A DNA stretch of 64,000 nucleotides from Anastrepha obliqua (Eukaryota; Arthropoda; Insecta; Diptera; Tephritidae): positions 29,721,792-29,785,791 of the forward strand of contig NC_072892.1 of NCBI RefSeq assembly GCF_027943255.1, written 5' to 3'. Below, in pieces: positions 53,151 to 63,691 of the stretch. The notes below the pieces were generated by a model, which did no database searches, had not been told where the DNA came from, and saw only the letters and a list, made by a program, of their open reading frames with translations. The stretch's first letter is position 1, and each line of letters opens with the position of its first letter. Both the position numbers and the translations under genes were made by a program.

Positions 53151-53745
53151 AAATTGTTCATCAGCCCAGCGATTGGCAGTGCTGTCAAGTACTTAAAATA
53201 GTTTCTTAGCACACTCTGTCATAAAACGAGAGAGTTTCGCAACTAGTAATCAATGCTTTAGAGCCACTTCACACCATACTGCCATTTACGGTTCGTTATC
53301 GGCCTGGTAAAACCGGAACTCGGTTATCGAGTTCATATTATACGGATACTCTCAGTTCAGGATTCAGTCATATAATAAGGTAATAATCGTAAATAACACT
53401 CTAAAAGTTCGATCTCGGTCAAAAATAGCTACTTTTAGATTGATTGTGCCTGGGATTCAATTGGACTGAAATTTTACTTTTACCGCACGCATTGTTTCTT
53501 ACTTGAGCTGAGCGAGAGCGAATCGTGATTCGGGAGTTCGATCGGTTAGCTAAATTTGGCTAATCATACATGTTTTGACTCTGTCGGATGGAGACTTTAT
53601 ACAGGAATATAAAACTTATAGACATAGCTCAATAAACCGGAACAATGTGGCGTCAATATGGACTATATGTATCGGGTTTTTTAAGGGGAAAAATGCTCAA
53701 GATTAATATCGAAGAAGAAGGATGATATAAAGGCTTTAGCTTCAA
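53151..53745. other. no gene recognised
   Basis: Contains CTCAGTTCAGGATTCAG near 53350, an Inr-like string without other support. Confidence 0.4.
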
Positions 53746-53749
53746 ATGC

Positions 53750-54345
53750 AATACACTTAAGTTTTATACCGGCGGTTGTAAAATGACTAATGGAGTAGGC
53801 GCTGGAATATACTGTTCAGAGTTAGACTTAGGAAGTCGTATAATCTTTCCCGACCACTGCAGTGTATTCCTGACTGAGGCTAACTTTCAAGTATTATAGA
53901 TAGTCAGGCAGCCATTAAAGCAATTACATCTTTCAGTATAACATCCAAGATCGTTCTTCAGAGCAGGAAGGCAGTAGAAAGGTTGGCAGCGAATTGTAAG
54001 CTACATATCTAATGGGTTCAATACCATAAGGGGAGGAGAACGATGTAGCTAAAAACGGGGTATCTCTACCCTTAGATTTCATCAACGAAATACCAAGGTC
54101 AATACGAAGATTATACAACAAACTAGACGAGAACATGATCAGAAAACTCAGGACAGGAGGAGATAGCTTCTGCACTTGCAGGAATGCTAAGATCAGGTGT
54201 AGACAATGATCACAGTCGTACTCGATTTATACTAACACTAACACGAAGATATTGTATAACTATCATAGGCGTACTGACGGAACATAACCCAGTAGCAGCG
54301 TACGCTTATAAGAAAAGAGTCTCGCACGGCGAGGGATGTAGGAAA
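53750..54345 (+). mobile_element. LINE (Jockey/R1-like) RNase H domain fragment
   Basis: The plus strand gives FYTGGCKMTNGVGAGIYCSE (first acidic block of RNase H, here T-G-G), then DHCSVFLTEANFQVL, a displaced D-S-Q-A-A-I-K-A-I block (TAGTCAGGCAGCCATTAAAG), and, after many stops, LYNKLDENMIRKLRT and LTEHNPVAAYAYK-like sequence. The order matches the RNase H plus C-terminus of arthropod non-LTR retrotransposons. Frameshifts and stops make it inactive. Confidence 0.75.
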
Positions 54346-54413
54346 CGTAGGGAGTAGAGCTCAAGACGCCGACGAGATCCAGGGCAAAACAAGTCGACAA
54401 GTACTGAACCGGA

Positions 54414-54489
54414 CAGTGTTTAGACAGACAGACAGTGTTTAGACAGACAGACTGTGTTTAGACAGACAGACAGTGTTTAGGCAGATAAA
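54414..54489. repeat. 19-bp tandem repeat, four units
   Basis: The unit CAGTGTTTAGACAGACAGA is repeated at 54414, 54433, 54452 (one change) and 54471 (last unit diverged). It lies between two LINE-derived blocks. Confidence 0.95.
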
Positions 54490-54529
54490 AAACGTCATTC
54501 ATCGGGAGACACTTACCACTTTCTTAAGC

Positions 54530-55150
54530 TGCCGCCCCCCTGAATGACGTAATCGGAGTCCAACCACCACACATAGCAGATGAAGATTTCCAGCTACCCC
54601 GAAAGACCCGCACAATTACGTGCTAAAGACTGTAGCAGGCTAAATGTCTGTCTATCCAGAATTGACCCCGATATACCAAGCATATGCCCAGCATGTGAAG
54701 GCATATGAAAGCACCCCGCACGGCACTAACCACCTTTCCACATACCCCATCAAACCCACTCATCTAACACGCCTCTCCCTTTGGATCCAACCTGTCGAAG
54801 CAGCAAGTTTCCTCGACCTACCGTTAGGTGAGCTAAACGAAGACGATCGGTAATCTACACTACACTGACAAGGTTATGTATACTGCTACAACAACAACAG
54901 CAGGGCTCAAGGTAAACTGTAGAGCATCTCCTTTGTGGATGTCCTGCCTTATTCAAAACACGCTTAAAATATCTGGGGGCACCATAGTCTGATGAATTGG
55001 GAGATATTTCAGTAGTAGATTGGAAATACCTCCTAAATTCGCAATAGCAACAGCCAACATGCAGGTGGACTATTTCCAAACACATAACTTCATCTGATAT
55101 CGCTGTGAACTGAACCGGTCTATGCGTGACTGCAAGTCTACCAGTTCAAC
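54530..55150 (+). mobile_element. Jockey-like LINE 3' fragments (two pieces)
   Basis: First piece: AKDCSRLNVCLSRIDPDIPS, ICPACEGI and, after a frameshift, NHLSTYPIKPTHLTRLSLWI, QPVEAASFLDLPLGELNEDD with a stop at ~54851, ending in GCTACAACAACAACAGCAG (54889-54907). This is the zinc-knuckle-like C-terminus and CAA tail of a Jockey-clade element. Second piece (54905-55085): TVEHLLCGCPALFKTRLKYL, the equivalent C-terminal block of a different element, followed by a CAACCTAACCTAACCC string. Both are broken. Confidence 0.75.
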
Positions 55151-56114
55151 CTAACCTAACCCAACACTGAATATACTCAGAAACACTCTTTTTAGGCACT
55201 TGGTAAGACCCTTACAGTGGGTTTATATAAAAATTGCGCTTGTTGAGCTCTTGAAAAACTCCATTTAAACGATTTATTATTTAATTTTAAATTCGGTTAT
55301 TAAATTAATTTTAAATCCGGCTACAAAATTAATATTCTAAGCCTACTCTATGCCCACTTAGCAAGTGGGCTGGTGCCTACGAAATTAATCAGTCAACTGC
55401 TTAGGACTGAGAATTATGAAATATTTGATGATTTCCTTTATATAATTTTTAATTCTAACCCCTTTGCAGTTTTCAGTTATTTTCAGTTAATCAGAAACCA
55501 AACTCAAGCCGACGAGGCACTCAAGAACATAGACGATGTTCATTTGTATGCACGCCCGTATGCATAAAATCATATGAGCAAGTCAACATTCATTTGAAAT
55601 TTTTCACAATTAGCCTTAGGTGCACTTACTTATGTCAATGAAAAACAAAAACAACAGTAACAATAATAACGAAAAGCAGGAGGTACTCTGGTTACAACCT
55701 TAAGGAGGCGTTGAACGAACATAAAGAGCGCATCAAGGATGTTGGCAGTGCAGGAAGTGAAACGATAAAGTAGCAACGTAAAGAAATTTATTTTTATTTT
55801 TTCTTGACTTTTTAATTTTAACTTTAACTATTCATGCATGAGAGCGTAGAAGTGTGCATATGTATTAGTGCGAGTATATGTGTATTTGTAAGCTTATATT
55901 GAAATATTTGTGCATCTTAACACTTGTGGATACCTAGCACAAGATTTGGGTCTACAGAAATGTTAGGGGAGAAAACCCCCCCATACCACATAAATCTAAT
56001 CCTCAACGATCACTTTTAGAGAACTAGCATAGAGTGGAGGCCCAGAAATATGCTATGGGCCATTTTTGTAGTCAGTTTTTGGTAGGTTAATTTAAATGTG
56101 GGGAATTCCTCACA
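55151..56114. other. no gene recognised
   Basis: AT-rich. The 64-codon frame at 55373 has no motif. Confidence 0.45.
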
Positions 56115-56762
56115 CAGCATTTTCTCTTAATGTTAATAGACGTACAGTTTGTCAAGGAAGTGTTTTCCCATCAACTTCGTCTATTTAGGAACCAGCATTA
56201 ACACCGATAACAATGTCAGCCTTGAAATCCAACGTAGAATCTCTCTTGCCAACAAGTGCTACTTTGGACTAAGTAGGCAATTGAGTAGTAAAGTCCTCTC
56301 TCGACGAACAAAACTAACACTCTACACACATCATGCCCGTCCTAACGAATGGCGCAGAAGCTTGGACGATGACAACATCCAATGAAGCGATGCTTGGAGT
56401 GTTCGAGAGAAAGATTCTGCGTAAGATTTTTGGACCTTTGCACGTTGGCAACAGCGAACGATGGAACGACGAGCTGTATGAGCTTTACGACGACATAGAC
56501 ATAGCGCAGCGAATAAAGATCCAGCGGCTACGTTGGCTAGGTCATGTCGTCCGAATGGATACAAACGCTCCGGCCTTGAAAGTATTCGATGCGGTACCAG
56601 CTGGTGGTAGCAGAGGAAGAGGGCGGCCTCCACTGCGTGGGAAAGATCAGGTGGAGAAGGACTTGGCTTCACTTGGTGTGTCCAACTGGCGCCGGTTAGC
56701 ACGAGAAAGAAACGACTGGCGCGCTTTGTTAAACTCGGCCAAAATCGCGTAAGCGGTTATAG
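56115..56762 (+). mobile_element. RTE-like LINE, C-terminal part of ORF2
   Basis: FVYLGTSINTDNNVSLEIQR, RISLANKCYFGLSRQLSSKV, LSRRTKLTLY, then a frameshift near 56325, then MPVLTNGAEAWTMTTSNEAM, LGVFERKILRKIFGPLHVG, IKIQRLRWLGHVVRMDTNAP, GRGRPPLRGKDQVEKDL, LGVSNWRRLARERNDWRALL, stop at 56750. This is the end of the RT domain and the RLRWLGHV...GRP..RW.D...DL C-terminal module of RTE-type non-LTR retrotransposons. One short deletion breaks it; otherwise it is well preserved and so fairly recent. Confidence 0.85.
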
Positions 56763-56870
56763 CGCCAATTAAGAAGAATCTAGCGAAATTCAGATATATT
56801 GCTTAAGGAAATAAATATTTTTTCATAGATTTCTTTCGATCTTGGATTTCATTTAAGTAATAAAGGGTGA

Positions 56871-56973
56871 AGGGTCCATTTGTGAAACAACATTAAGACG
56901 CACGCCACAAATTGGAGGAGGAGCTCGGCCAAACACCCAAAAAGGGTGTACGCGCCAATTATATATATATATA
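56871..56973 (+). mobile_element. SINE, 5'-truncated copy with 13-bp TSD
   Basis: Last ~85 bp of the body (CATTTGTGAAACAACATTAA, GGAGGAGGAGCTCGGCCAAA, GTACGCGCCAATTA) plus a (TA)n tail. It is flanked by the direct repeat TAATAAAGGGTGA at 56858-56870 and 56974-56986, whose second copy is the first bases of the neighbouring M3 terminus. Confidence 0.92.
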
Positions 56974-56978
56974 TAATA

Positions 56979-57128
56979 AAGGGTGATCAATTTAGAGGCA
57001 TCGGATGTTTAATTATAACAAAACAACGAAAGTTCAAATTGATTGGAGAATCTTCATTATTTTTGTGTAGAACCATTCATGACATCTATTTTTTAAAGAT
57101 AATCCTTGGCCGCAACTGCGCCGTAATT
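56979..57128 (-). mobile_element. M3 family terminus, copy 2
   Basis: AAGGGTGATCAATTTAGAGG then CATCGGATGTTTAA, AAATTGATTGGAGAATC, TTTTGTGTAGAACCATTCAT and GCAACTGCGCCGTAATTC align base for base with the complement of 5200-5368, then diverge at ~57128. Only the transposon end is present. Confidence 0.82.
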
Positions 57129-57246
57129 CTTTTAAAAAGAAGAACAAGAAAGACTGGATGCAATGCTAGTTTGCACTACCAGGTTAAAAAAGCATAAATT
57201 GTTTTTAGTTTCGGAACAGTTTGTGAAGTTGAAATTACAGATTTTT

Positions 57247-57926
57247 TTAAGGCCCTCACCTCATTTGAAATGGTGTTTCTTTAAAAGCTTTTAAAACGGC
57301 AACGAAAAAAGATTTTTTATTTTTGCTTTCAGCATTTTACTATTTCATCCATTATTAAAAAACAAAAATTTGTTTTTGGCCATACGAGGTTTGTTTAAAA
57401 AGTTGTCAGCCTCCAAAAAATGGTCATCACATGGACAATAATGGGCATAGAAACAGCCGGTTCTACTGAACTGATTTTGATGAAATAAAATTTAAATGGC
57501 GTAGAATTGATGTTGTTATCGTGTGAACTACGATGATTTGGAAACAATTTTTTTACTATTTTTTCGGACCTTTAAAGCTAGAAAAAGGGTCATAAAACGG
57601 GTTTCCATCTTTGAATGTTTACCATTTTATCTTTTTTTTTTTTTAAGTTCGTAGCTCACAGCATAACGACATTCATAGTGAATATGTATCCTTTTGTCTT
57701 TTTGATTTCAGACACCTGTTAGTCCCGGAATCGGTGTCGCCAGCGACATACCTTTTTTTGAAGACTGACAACTTTTTGAACGCACCTCGTATGGCGCAAA
57801 AAAATTTTCATTTTTTAACAATAGATCAAGAAACGAAATACTGGTAAAAATAAAAAATCTTTTTCCTTCCCATTTTACACGCTTTTAAAGAAACACTCAA
57901 AAAATCCAATTCAAAGAGAGCCTTAA
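57247..57926. mobile_element. TTAA-bounded foldback element V with a MITE at its centre
   Basis: TTAA at 57247-57250 and 57923-57926. The arms 57251-57384 and 57790-57922 are long inverted repeats: both contain TGTTTCTTTAAAAGC, an AAAAGATTTTTTATTTTTxC block and a TTTGCGCCATA/TTTTGGCCATA inner end. Removing 57385-57789 leaves a ~275-bp near-perfect hairpin. Its ends lack the A-run/TCG/T-run block of elements I-IV. Confidence 0.75.
57385..57789. mobile_element. mariner-like MITE (TIR CGAGGTTTGTTTAAAAAGTT)
   Basis: Flanked by TA (57383-57384, 57790-57791). The termini CGAGGTTTGTTTAAAAAGTT plus GTCAG (left) and CGAGGTGCGTTCAAAAAGTT plus GTCAG (right, minus strand) form a ~28-bp TIR. The 405-bp interior has no transposase. 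It was inserted at the TA in the loop of the surrounding foldback. Confidence 0.83.
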
Positions 57927-57929
57927 ATA

Positions 57930-60190
57930 AATAATTATTTTTCAGTACCAGCGAAGCTAATACCCGCGCTCCCTTTTTTTTCTGACCAAACTATCCAATA
58001 ACCAAATCAGCTGTAACAATCGTCTATCACACCCTCTCCGTTAGACAGCTGTTTTAAAACCTTCGGTTAAGCACCCGGGTCTGACTTTTTTTCGCACTTT
58101 CGAGGATCCTTTTTAAAATGTTGTATCCATAAAACGTTAGAAAATAAAATTTTGGGAAGCTATCTGGAAGCGCAAGTCGTAAGCTATAATAAAAATATGT
58201 TAAATTCACGTCCAAAGTCGAAAAAGCCAGTGTGGCTAGATCCGGGTGCCAGAAGGAGGATTAACTGCGCTGGTAATCCCGATTAATGCCGTCCTCTGTC
58301 TAGGCTATGATGCTACGATGCCGAAAATAGATATGGTGGGTTTAAAATGCTTACCGTTCCGAAGTACAAGTAACTCCAATGTAAATTACTGAAATAATTT
58401 TGATAGGCTCGCCGAATCTCCAGTTTTAGTTAAAAAGTGCAAATGACTTGAATATTTTGGTATGTGGAAAAAAATTTCTCGACAAACTGTGAAAGTTGCG
58501 CAGATCTCCATAAAAGTGTCTGCCGGTTTGGTTTTTTGTCACACAGTGCAAGAAATATGCACATATTCGATTTGTTTAATTAGTGCTAAAAAATTGCAAT
58601 GCTTTATTTTTCGAAAAGTTCGGATATTTGTGGACTGATTTTCTTTCAATTCTAAACGGACTGGTTTCTTAATGAGCTCGTGCAGCCTCTGGTATTGGCA
58701 TAATGGTTAAGAAATGTAGGCAAGTATGCACATATACGAAAAAGAAAGAAGTGGCTTAGAAGTATTATATTCCAGCGTAAGTTGTGTGAATAAAAAAAAA
58801 TGTTGTTCATTCTTGGTCATATCGAGCAACAAAATATGCAAAAAATGTGTGATGGTTTTGTGTTTGTAATAAAAACATTTGAAAAAGAATCCACTTTTGC
58901 ATATTCACACAATCACAGGAACACTCCCACACAAACATAAACACACACCAGGCGGGCTAATAAGGCGGGCCAGCACTTAACAGCAAAAGCTTGCGTCGTG
59001 GATTTCCTTGCATTTTGTCATTTAAGCTGAAAATAATTGCAACTGCTTGTAATGTTTCCTTCTTGGAGCTGCTCACGTGGCATGCCGTGCTTGTAGGTGC
59101 TTGCAGCCATGATAGCAACAACAATTTCCACATCTGTACACAATTTTCCCCAACACTCTGAACTGGCTGCAGTTTATTTGTTTTACAGTTTCTAACTATT
59201 GCATTGCAGCATCGGTTATTGTTGCAGTTGTTTTAAGTTTCGCTTACACCCGCCTATCACACATACATACATGCATGTGTACAGATGTATACACCCGAGC
59301 ACAAGTTCACATTTGCCCACTTGTGAGTGTACACCGCACAGCGAACCAGAAGAGTGAGGTGAGCAGTATTTTTGTTTTTAATATCTTAGAAGTATGAAAA
59401 ATAAACGTCAGCAAGGCAAAAAACAAGAATTTCAAAGCGAACATAGCCATGCATGGGTGAGGGTTATTTCAGGCTCGAAATAATGTCCTTAATAATTTGC
59501 AAAGTTGGCTATTTTTCTTGAAAGATGTGTACTCGTACACATGCAAGCAGAGGCAGAGGTGCACTGCACGTTCATGGGTAGTGAGTTGTCCACGAGAATG
59601 TGCTTGAGTGAGTAATTGTTCTTGTATTGCATGAGTAGCAAAACGGAACTGACGGACCTACACAACGGCGAAGAGCTAAGATTGAGTAGTGACGCTGTTG
59701 TAGTTGCTGCTTGAAGCACTAAAAAGAGTAAACAAACTCACTTTTGGAAAGCACTGTTTTGTGATGTGTAGAAGACGGAAAAGCACTAATTAAAAAGACG
59801 TTGAGGGAACAAGGCAAGCCGGCAAGAGAGCTAAATATAATCCCATTATAGGTTAAGAGGAAATTCGTAAATGATAAATGAGATAAATGAGGAAAGAATG
59901 AGAAATTGAAATTATTATGCCAAATAAGAACTGCGTCCAAAAATGGCATCCTATAGTTTAAGGAGTGATGAGATGTCACGTTAGCTGATTTCTCGATCGC
60001 AACGTAAGTTCCAATCGCTCATTAGATTGTTAATGCGCGCCATTTTTTTTCTTAAAAATGTCGTCTCATTATAAGGCAACATTACGAAAATGCAAACTGC
60101 TGCATATGTCATATGACAAAAGAACCAGAAAAATTCAACGCTTCCACAAATTCTAGAGGGGTTTTCGAAAATGATGTCAGTAGAGGAATA
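57930..60190. other. unique-looking region, no gene recognised
   Basis: Balanced to AT-rich DNA with CA/TG runs (59255-59335). Short frames on both strands lack motifs. No transposon pieces were recognised. Confidence 0.4.
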
Positions 60191-60194
60191 ATTC

Positions 60195-60305
60195 CAAGAC
60201 GTATCTATTAAAAACGGTGTCGATAAATCAGCTGATGTGTTGTTTTTTTTCTTTCGCCGTGTCCATGCGGCTGTCAGCACAGAAAGAAACAAGGCGAATT
60301 CATTC
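60195..60305. mobile_element. CAAGGCG MITE, partial copy
   Basis: CAAGACGTATCTATTAAAAA, CGGTGTCGATAAATCAGCTG and TTTTTTTTCTTTCGCCGTGT, CCATGCGGCTGTCAGCACAG match the 52748-52955 copy in opposite orientation. It diverges after ~60305. Confidence 0.65.
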
Positions 60306-60374
60306 CATGCTGCATGCTCTGCCGTGACAATCAAACGTATGTTATCTTTGATATTTGTAAAGTAGACAGATGAG

Positions 60375-61260
60375 TAGATGATGGACTTCGATCCAATGAT
60401 CTTCTCCATGCTCCTTGACTATATGCCATTGGAAGTCATACTTGAAAAGAAAGGAGATAGAGTGTGGTGCTGCCAGAGGCTCATTTGCGGTCAAACTATG
60501 ACAATGAGCCCAGCAAACACTCTTTTCTTATTTTCACGCATGGCTCCAGGACTGAACACGATTCCTGCTCTGGTGCCTACTTGAAATCCAGCGGGACAAA
60601 ACTACACTTTGCCCTTGGAATGTACGCATCTGTGTTTCAAGCTGGAGGCAATGAACTTTGTTGGGGAAAACAGATGGAGAGGCAGATCTGTGTGTGTCTG
60701 AGGCACCAGTTGCACTCAAGGCTTTAGACAGCCCTTGAAGAGTAGTTCAGTCCTGTAAATCAAGGCTGAACTATGCCGTTAGACATATTATCCTGATGCT
60801 AACATGGGTCCCGGGACACGCGAGTAACAATACCTCTGAGGCCAACTTCTTTAGAACGCAGACCGTTCTGCTACTCCCTTCTGCAGCCATCGAAGTCATG
60901 GTTAGCAAACGGCTTACTTCAACCCACAAGCGAGCTTGGATTGCAGATGAACAAAACTTATGTTACCTATCATGTCTGATCGACTGTAGCAGATACTCCT
61001 GTCATTAAGCAAAAGGACTGTAGACAGCTGGTTGGACTGATGACGGGCCACTTTCTATGGATGAATGGACGAATTACATGGAAAAGGTGGGCATCTCAGA
61101 CAGTGCACTCAGCCCAGCCCATGTGAAAAGGAGGATGAGACGGCGGACCACTTTCTGTGCGTCTGCCTGGCCTTCGCTCGAATCAGGCTTGCGGTCTGAT
61201 GTGTTGAGAAGCAACCACCTTGACTCCTTAGCACCACAAGATCTGCTCTGAATAAACTTA
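60375..61260 (+). mobile_element. LINE (R1/Jockey-like) RNase H and C-terminus, decayed
   Basis: YMMDFDPMIFSMLLDYMPLE precedes an RNase H block FTHGSRTEHDSCSGAYLKSS, GTKLHFALGMYASVFQA, then a shifted APVALKALDS (the DSQAALKAL position), MLTWVPGHASNNTSEANFF (the WVPGHxxxxGNExAD motif), CRQLVGLMTGHFLW-like sequence and a C-terminal SDVLRSNHLDSLAPQDLL. Asp residues of the first block are lost (FTHG for FTDG) and several frameshifts are present. Confidence 0.75.
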
Positions 61261-61309
61261 AGCTGTCTGAGTGCTGTACTTGCTGTTTGCAATGCATAGT
61301 ACAATGCAT

Positions 61310-61600
61310 TAAAATTATTCAGATTTATTATGAGAATGGAGAGAAAAATTATTTCAGAAAATTTGTAATTTTTTTGGTGGAATTAATCGTCCGAATCAGC
61401 CGAGAATTCAAATGTTGAGATTCTGTCGAGGATAGAAAGAAGACTAACAGACAAAAACTGAACGTTCCCTTGAGAATATTGTTGCTGTAGCGCAAAGTGT
61501 TGCTAAACAACTTTTTGCATCGATAACTCGACGTTCTCAACAAAAGAGCTCAAAACCATATGGGCAAGTAAAGATGTTTTACAAAGTGTTATGCGGACAG
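61310..61600 (+). mobile_element. transposase N-terminal fragment (DUF4817-type), third copy
   Basis: The plus frames read IYYENGEKNYF, GGINRPNQPRIQML and, after a shift, ERSLENIVAVAQSVAKQLFA, SITRRSQQ. This is the same domain as in 12575-12952 and 28200-28570 in the opposite orientation. Stops and frameshifts are present. It directly follows a LINE fragment. Confidence 0.62.
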
Positions 61601-61689
61601 AATGAGCGAAGATTACTAAGCAAAATTGAAAAAAAAACGCAAAACTTCCATGTTTTTTCGCCTGAGGAATTGGAATAGTATCTTTCAAG

Positions 61690-62405
61690 CAGAAGCTGTT
61701 CTCGGGATAAGGGAAGCTTGCGGAGATAATCAGAAACCATCCACAACAACTATCGAAAGTATGTAGGTATGTATTTTTTCAGAGAGCCAAGCAACCAAAT
61801 TAGCTTTAAAGTGACTTATAACCAATTCGAAAATCGGCAGACAATGCAAAGAAGAACTTAATGCTTTAGCGCGCACGACAGGCATCACTCTCATCTGGGT
61901 ACCTGACCATAAGAATATGGAAGGAAATGAGTAAACTGACGAAGTGGCAAGACAATTCGAAGCTGTATAAATAGGCTATCACCAAGGAGTGCCCAAAAGG
62001 GGCATCTTCTCGCGATTCCAGAAGCAGGCCGTTGACAGATGAACTACCACAGATACCTGCAAAATAAATAAACAAACATAGCCCAATGTCAACAAATCCA
62101 GAACTGACGAGTAGTTAAGAAAGCCATGAACAGACATATTCAGAATTACGTCAGCAATAACCGGCCACTGGCCTTTGGGAGACCATGCTAGGAAGATGGG
62201 GTGGCCGTACAGCAATAGATGTAGAGGCTGCAATCAAGAAGAATCAGGAAACAGTATTTCACTATCTCTGTGAGTGCTCAAGGCTGGGTGCTCTACGACA
62301 TAGAATGCTGGGGGAATTCTCGCTGGTTAACTTGAAAGAAATTGCAGAGAAGGAAATAGACGACATAGGCAGATTCATAGTCAAATCAAGATGGTTTGCC
62401 TAATA
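61690..62405 (+). mobile_element. second decayed LINE RNase H and C-terminus
   Basis: SFKQKLFSG (shifted FQAEV-like), LNALARTTGITLIWVPDHKN, MEGNE (the WVPGHxxxxGNE motif with one change), later TGHWPLGDHARKMGWPYSNR, CRGCNQEE and, in another frame, VFHYLCECSRLGALRHRMLG, FIVKSRWFA then stop at 62403. It ends in a natural-looking terminus. Several stops and shifts. It is a different element from 60375-61260 (different C-terminal block). Confidence 0.72.
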
Positions 62406-62710
62406 AAAAATTGTGGTTCTATAAGTGGTGCATCAAAATGGCATCTTTTGTGCTTATTAGGGCTGGCCTGTGTCACTCAAACAACACCTCCACCACCACG
62501 ACTGAGCAAATAGAGAAGTTGGTACCCGCAATGTCAAACAAACTGTGTGAAGTTCTAAAACATCGTGGCTATCCAACAACATATTTTAAATTTTCGCTTT
62601 CGCATATTATTTATAAATCTTTCTCCATATATTTGAAGATTGAACGCATACTTTTTGGTTGCTTCATTTACACGTTGCTGCAATTACTTACCGTTATGCA
62701 CATATTTCTA

Positions 62711-62918
62711 AAATGAAAAAGCTTCTCGTAAGAAATCATCTGTCGTTCGGTGTCGGCATAAACCTGTAGGTGCCTCCATTTGTGGAATATGTATCATCAA
62801 GCCACACACCATATTGGAGGAGGGGCTCGGCCAAGCTTCTGACAACAGATGTATGCCCTAATTATACATACGCACACATCCATATATTTTGTATATGGAC
62901 ATTTTTTGTGCCTACATC
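62711..62918 (+). mobile_element. SINE, 5'-truncated copy with 12-bp TSD
   Basis: Body segments AAAAAGCTTCTCGTAAGAAA, GTTCGGTGTCGGCATAAACC, GGTGCCTCCATTTGTGGAAT, GGAGGAGGGGCTCGGCCAAG and CCTAATTATACATA are followed by a decayed tail. The direct repeat CACATATTTCTA at 62699-62710 and 62919-62930 flanks it. Confidence 0.8.
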
Positions 62919-63139
62919 CACATATTTCTATTAGATCGTATTAAATTTCTAAAATATAAGCCCACAAACTTAAGCACAAGTTAGATATACCTACATGCAC
63001 ACATACTCGTACATAGTCAGGCAAAATGTTCAATGTTACAAAAAAAACTATAAGCGAATGTTATCGGTGAAATTGTCCCGTTTCTGATCTCCAAGTTGCA
63101 CGCTTGGTTGATTATTTAGATTTCTGCTCGTTTAACATA

Positions 63140-63689
63140 CACTCTATCAAAAAAGTAACGGGAATTCACCATTCAGATTGTCAAATTTCCGAAAAAATAA
63201 AAAAAAATGTTCATAGAAAAAGTTCTACAAATGAAAACCATTTGCCATTCGGAGTCGGCTTAGAACTGTATGACTCCCCGTTTGTGAAACAAAGTCAAGA
63301 TGCACACAAATAGGAGGAGAACCTCGGTCACATGCCTAACAGAAATGGTACGCGCCAATTATTACTATTTTTTGATGTTTTTGCGTTTGATAGAAAAAAT
63401 TCATCATGAAATGCCAAATCATGGAATCCTCAATAACTACCGTAGTTGATGTGGCCACGGCAAACTTTTTCTTTTTCCAAAACCAAATTACAACTTCGAG
63501 GCACCCCTTTTCATACGATAGATGACCACACTGGCGATCATATGCATATTAATAGAAATATCATGGCAAGAATTGTTGTCGATTGCGTCGGGGTAAAGGG
63601 CCCTACTTTGAAGACAATCAAATAAATTCGAATAATAACAAACTTTTTAAGTCTTATGCGCCTATTCCCAATACTTTTTTGACAGAATG
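63140..63689. mobile_element. Tc1-like TIR element containing a SINE
   Basis: Termini CACTCTATCAAAAAAGTAAC (left) and CATTCTGTCAAAAAAGTATT (right, minus strand) are flanked by TA (63138-63139, 63690-63691). Apart from the SINE fragment the ~390-bp interior has no recognisable transposase, so it is a non-autonomous derivative. Confidence 0.75.
63205..63365 (+). mobile_element. SINE body fragment inside the Tc1-like element
   Basis: AACCATTTGCCATTCGGAGT, CGGCTTAGAACTGTATGACT, GGAGGAGAACCTCGGTCACA and GTACGCGCCAATTATTA match the SINE 3' body. The head is missing and no clean target duplication is visible. Confidence 0.75.
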
Positions 63690-63691
63690 TA

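Noticed and set aside
54414..54489. 19-bp repeats as a CRISPR or binding-site array
   Set aside because: Perfect head-to-tail tandem with no spacers, between LINE remnants.
55130..55170. CCTAACCTAACCC as telomeric repeat
   Set aside because: Only two to three units, inside a LINE 3' fragment; flies of this group do not use simple TTAGG-type telomeres.
57695..57760. Splice acceptor TTTTTGATTTCAG followed by GC-richer sequence
   Set aside because: It lies inside the 405-bp mariner-like MITE, so it is transposon sequence.
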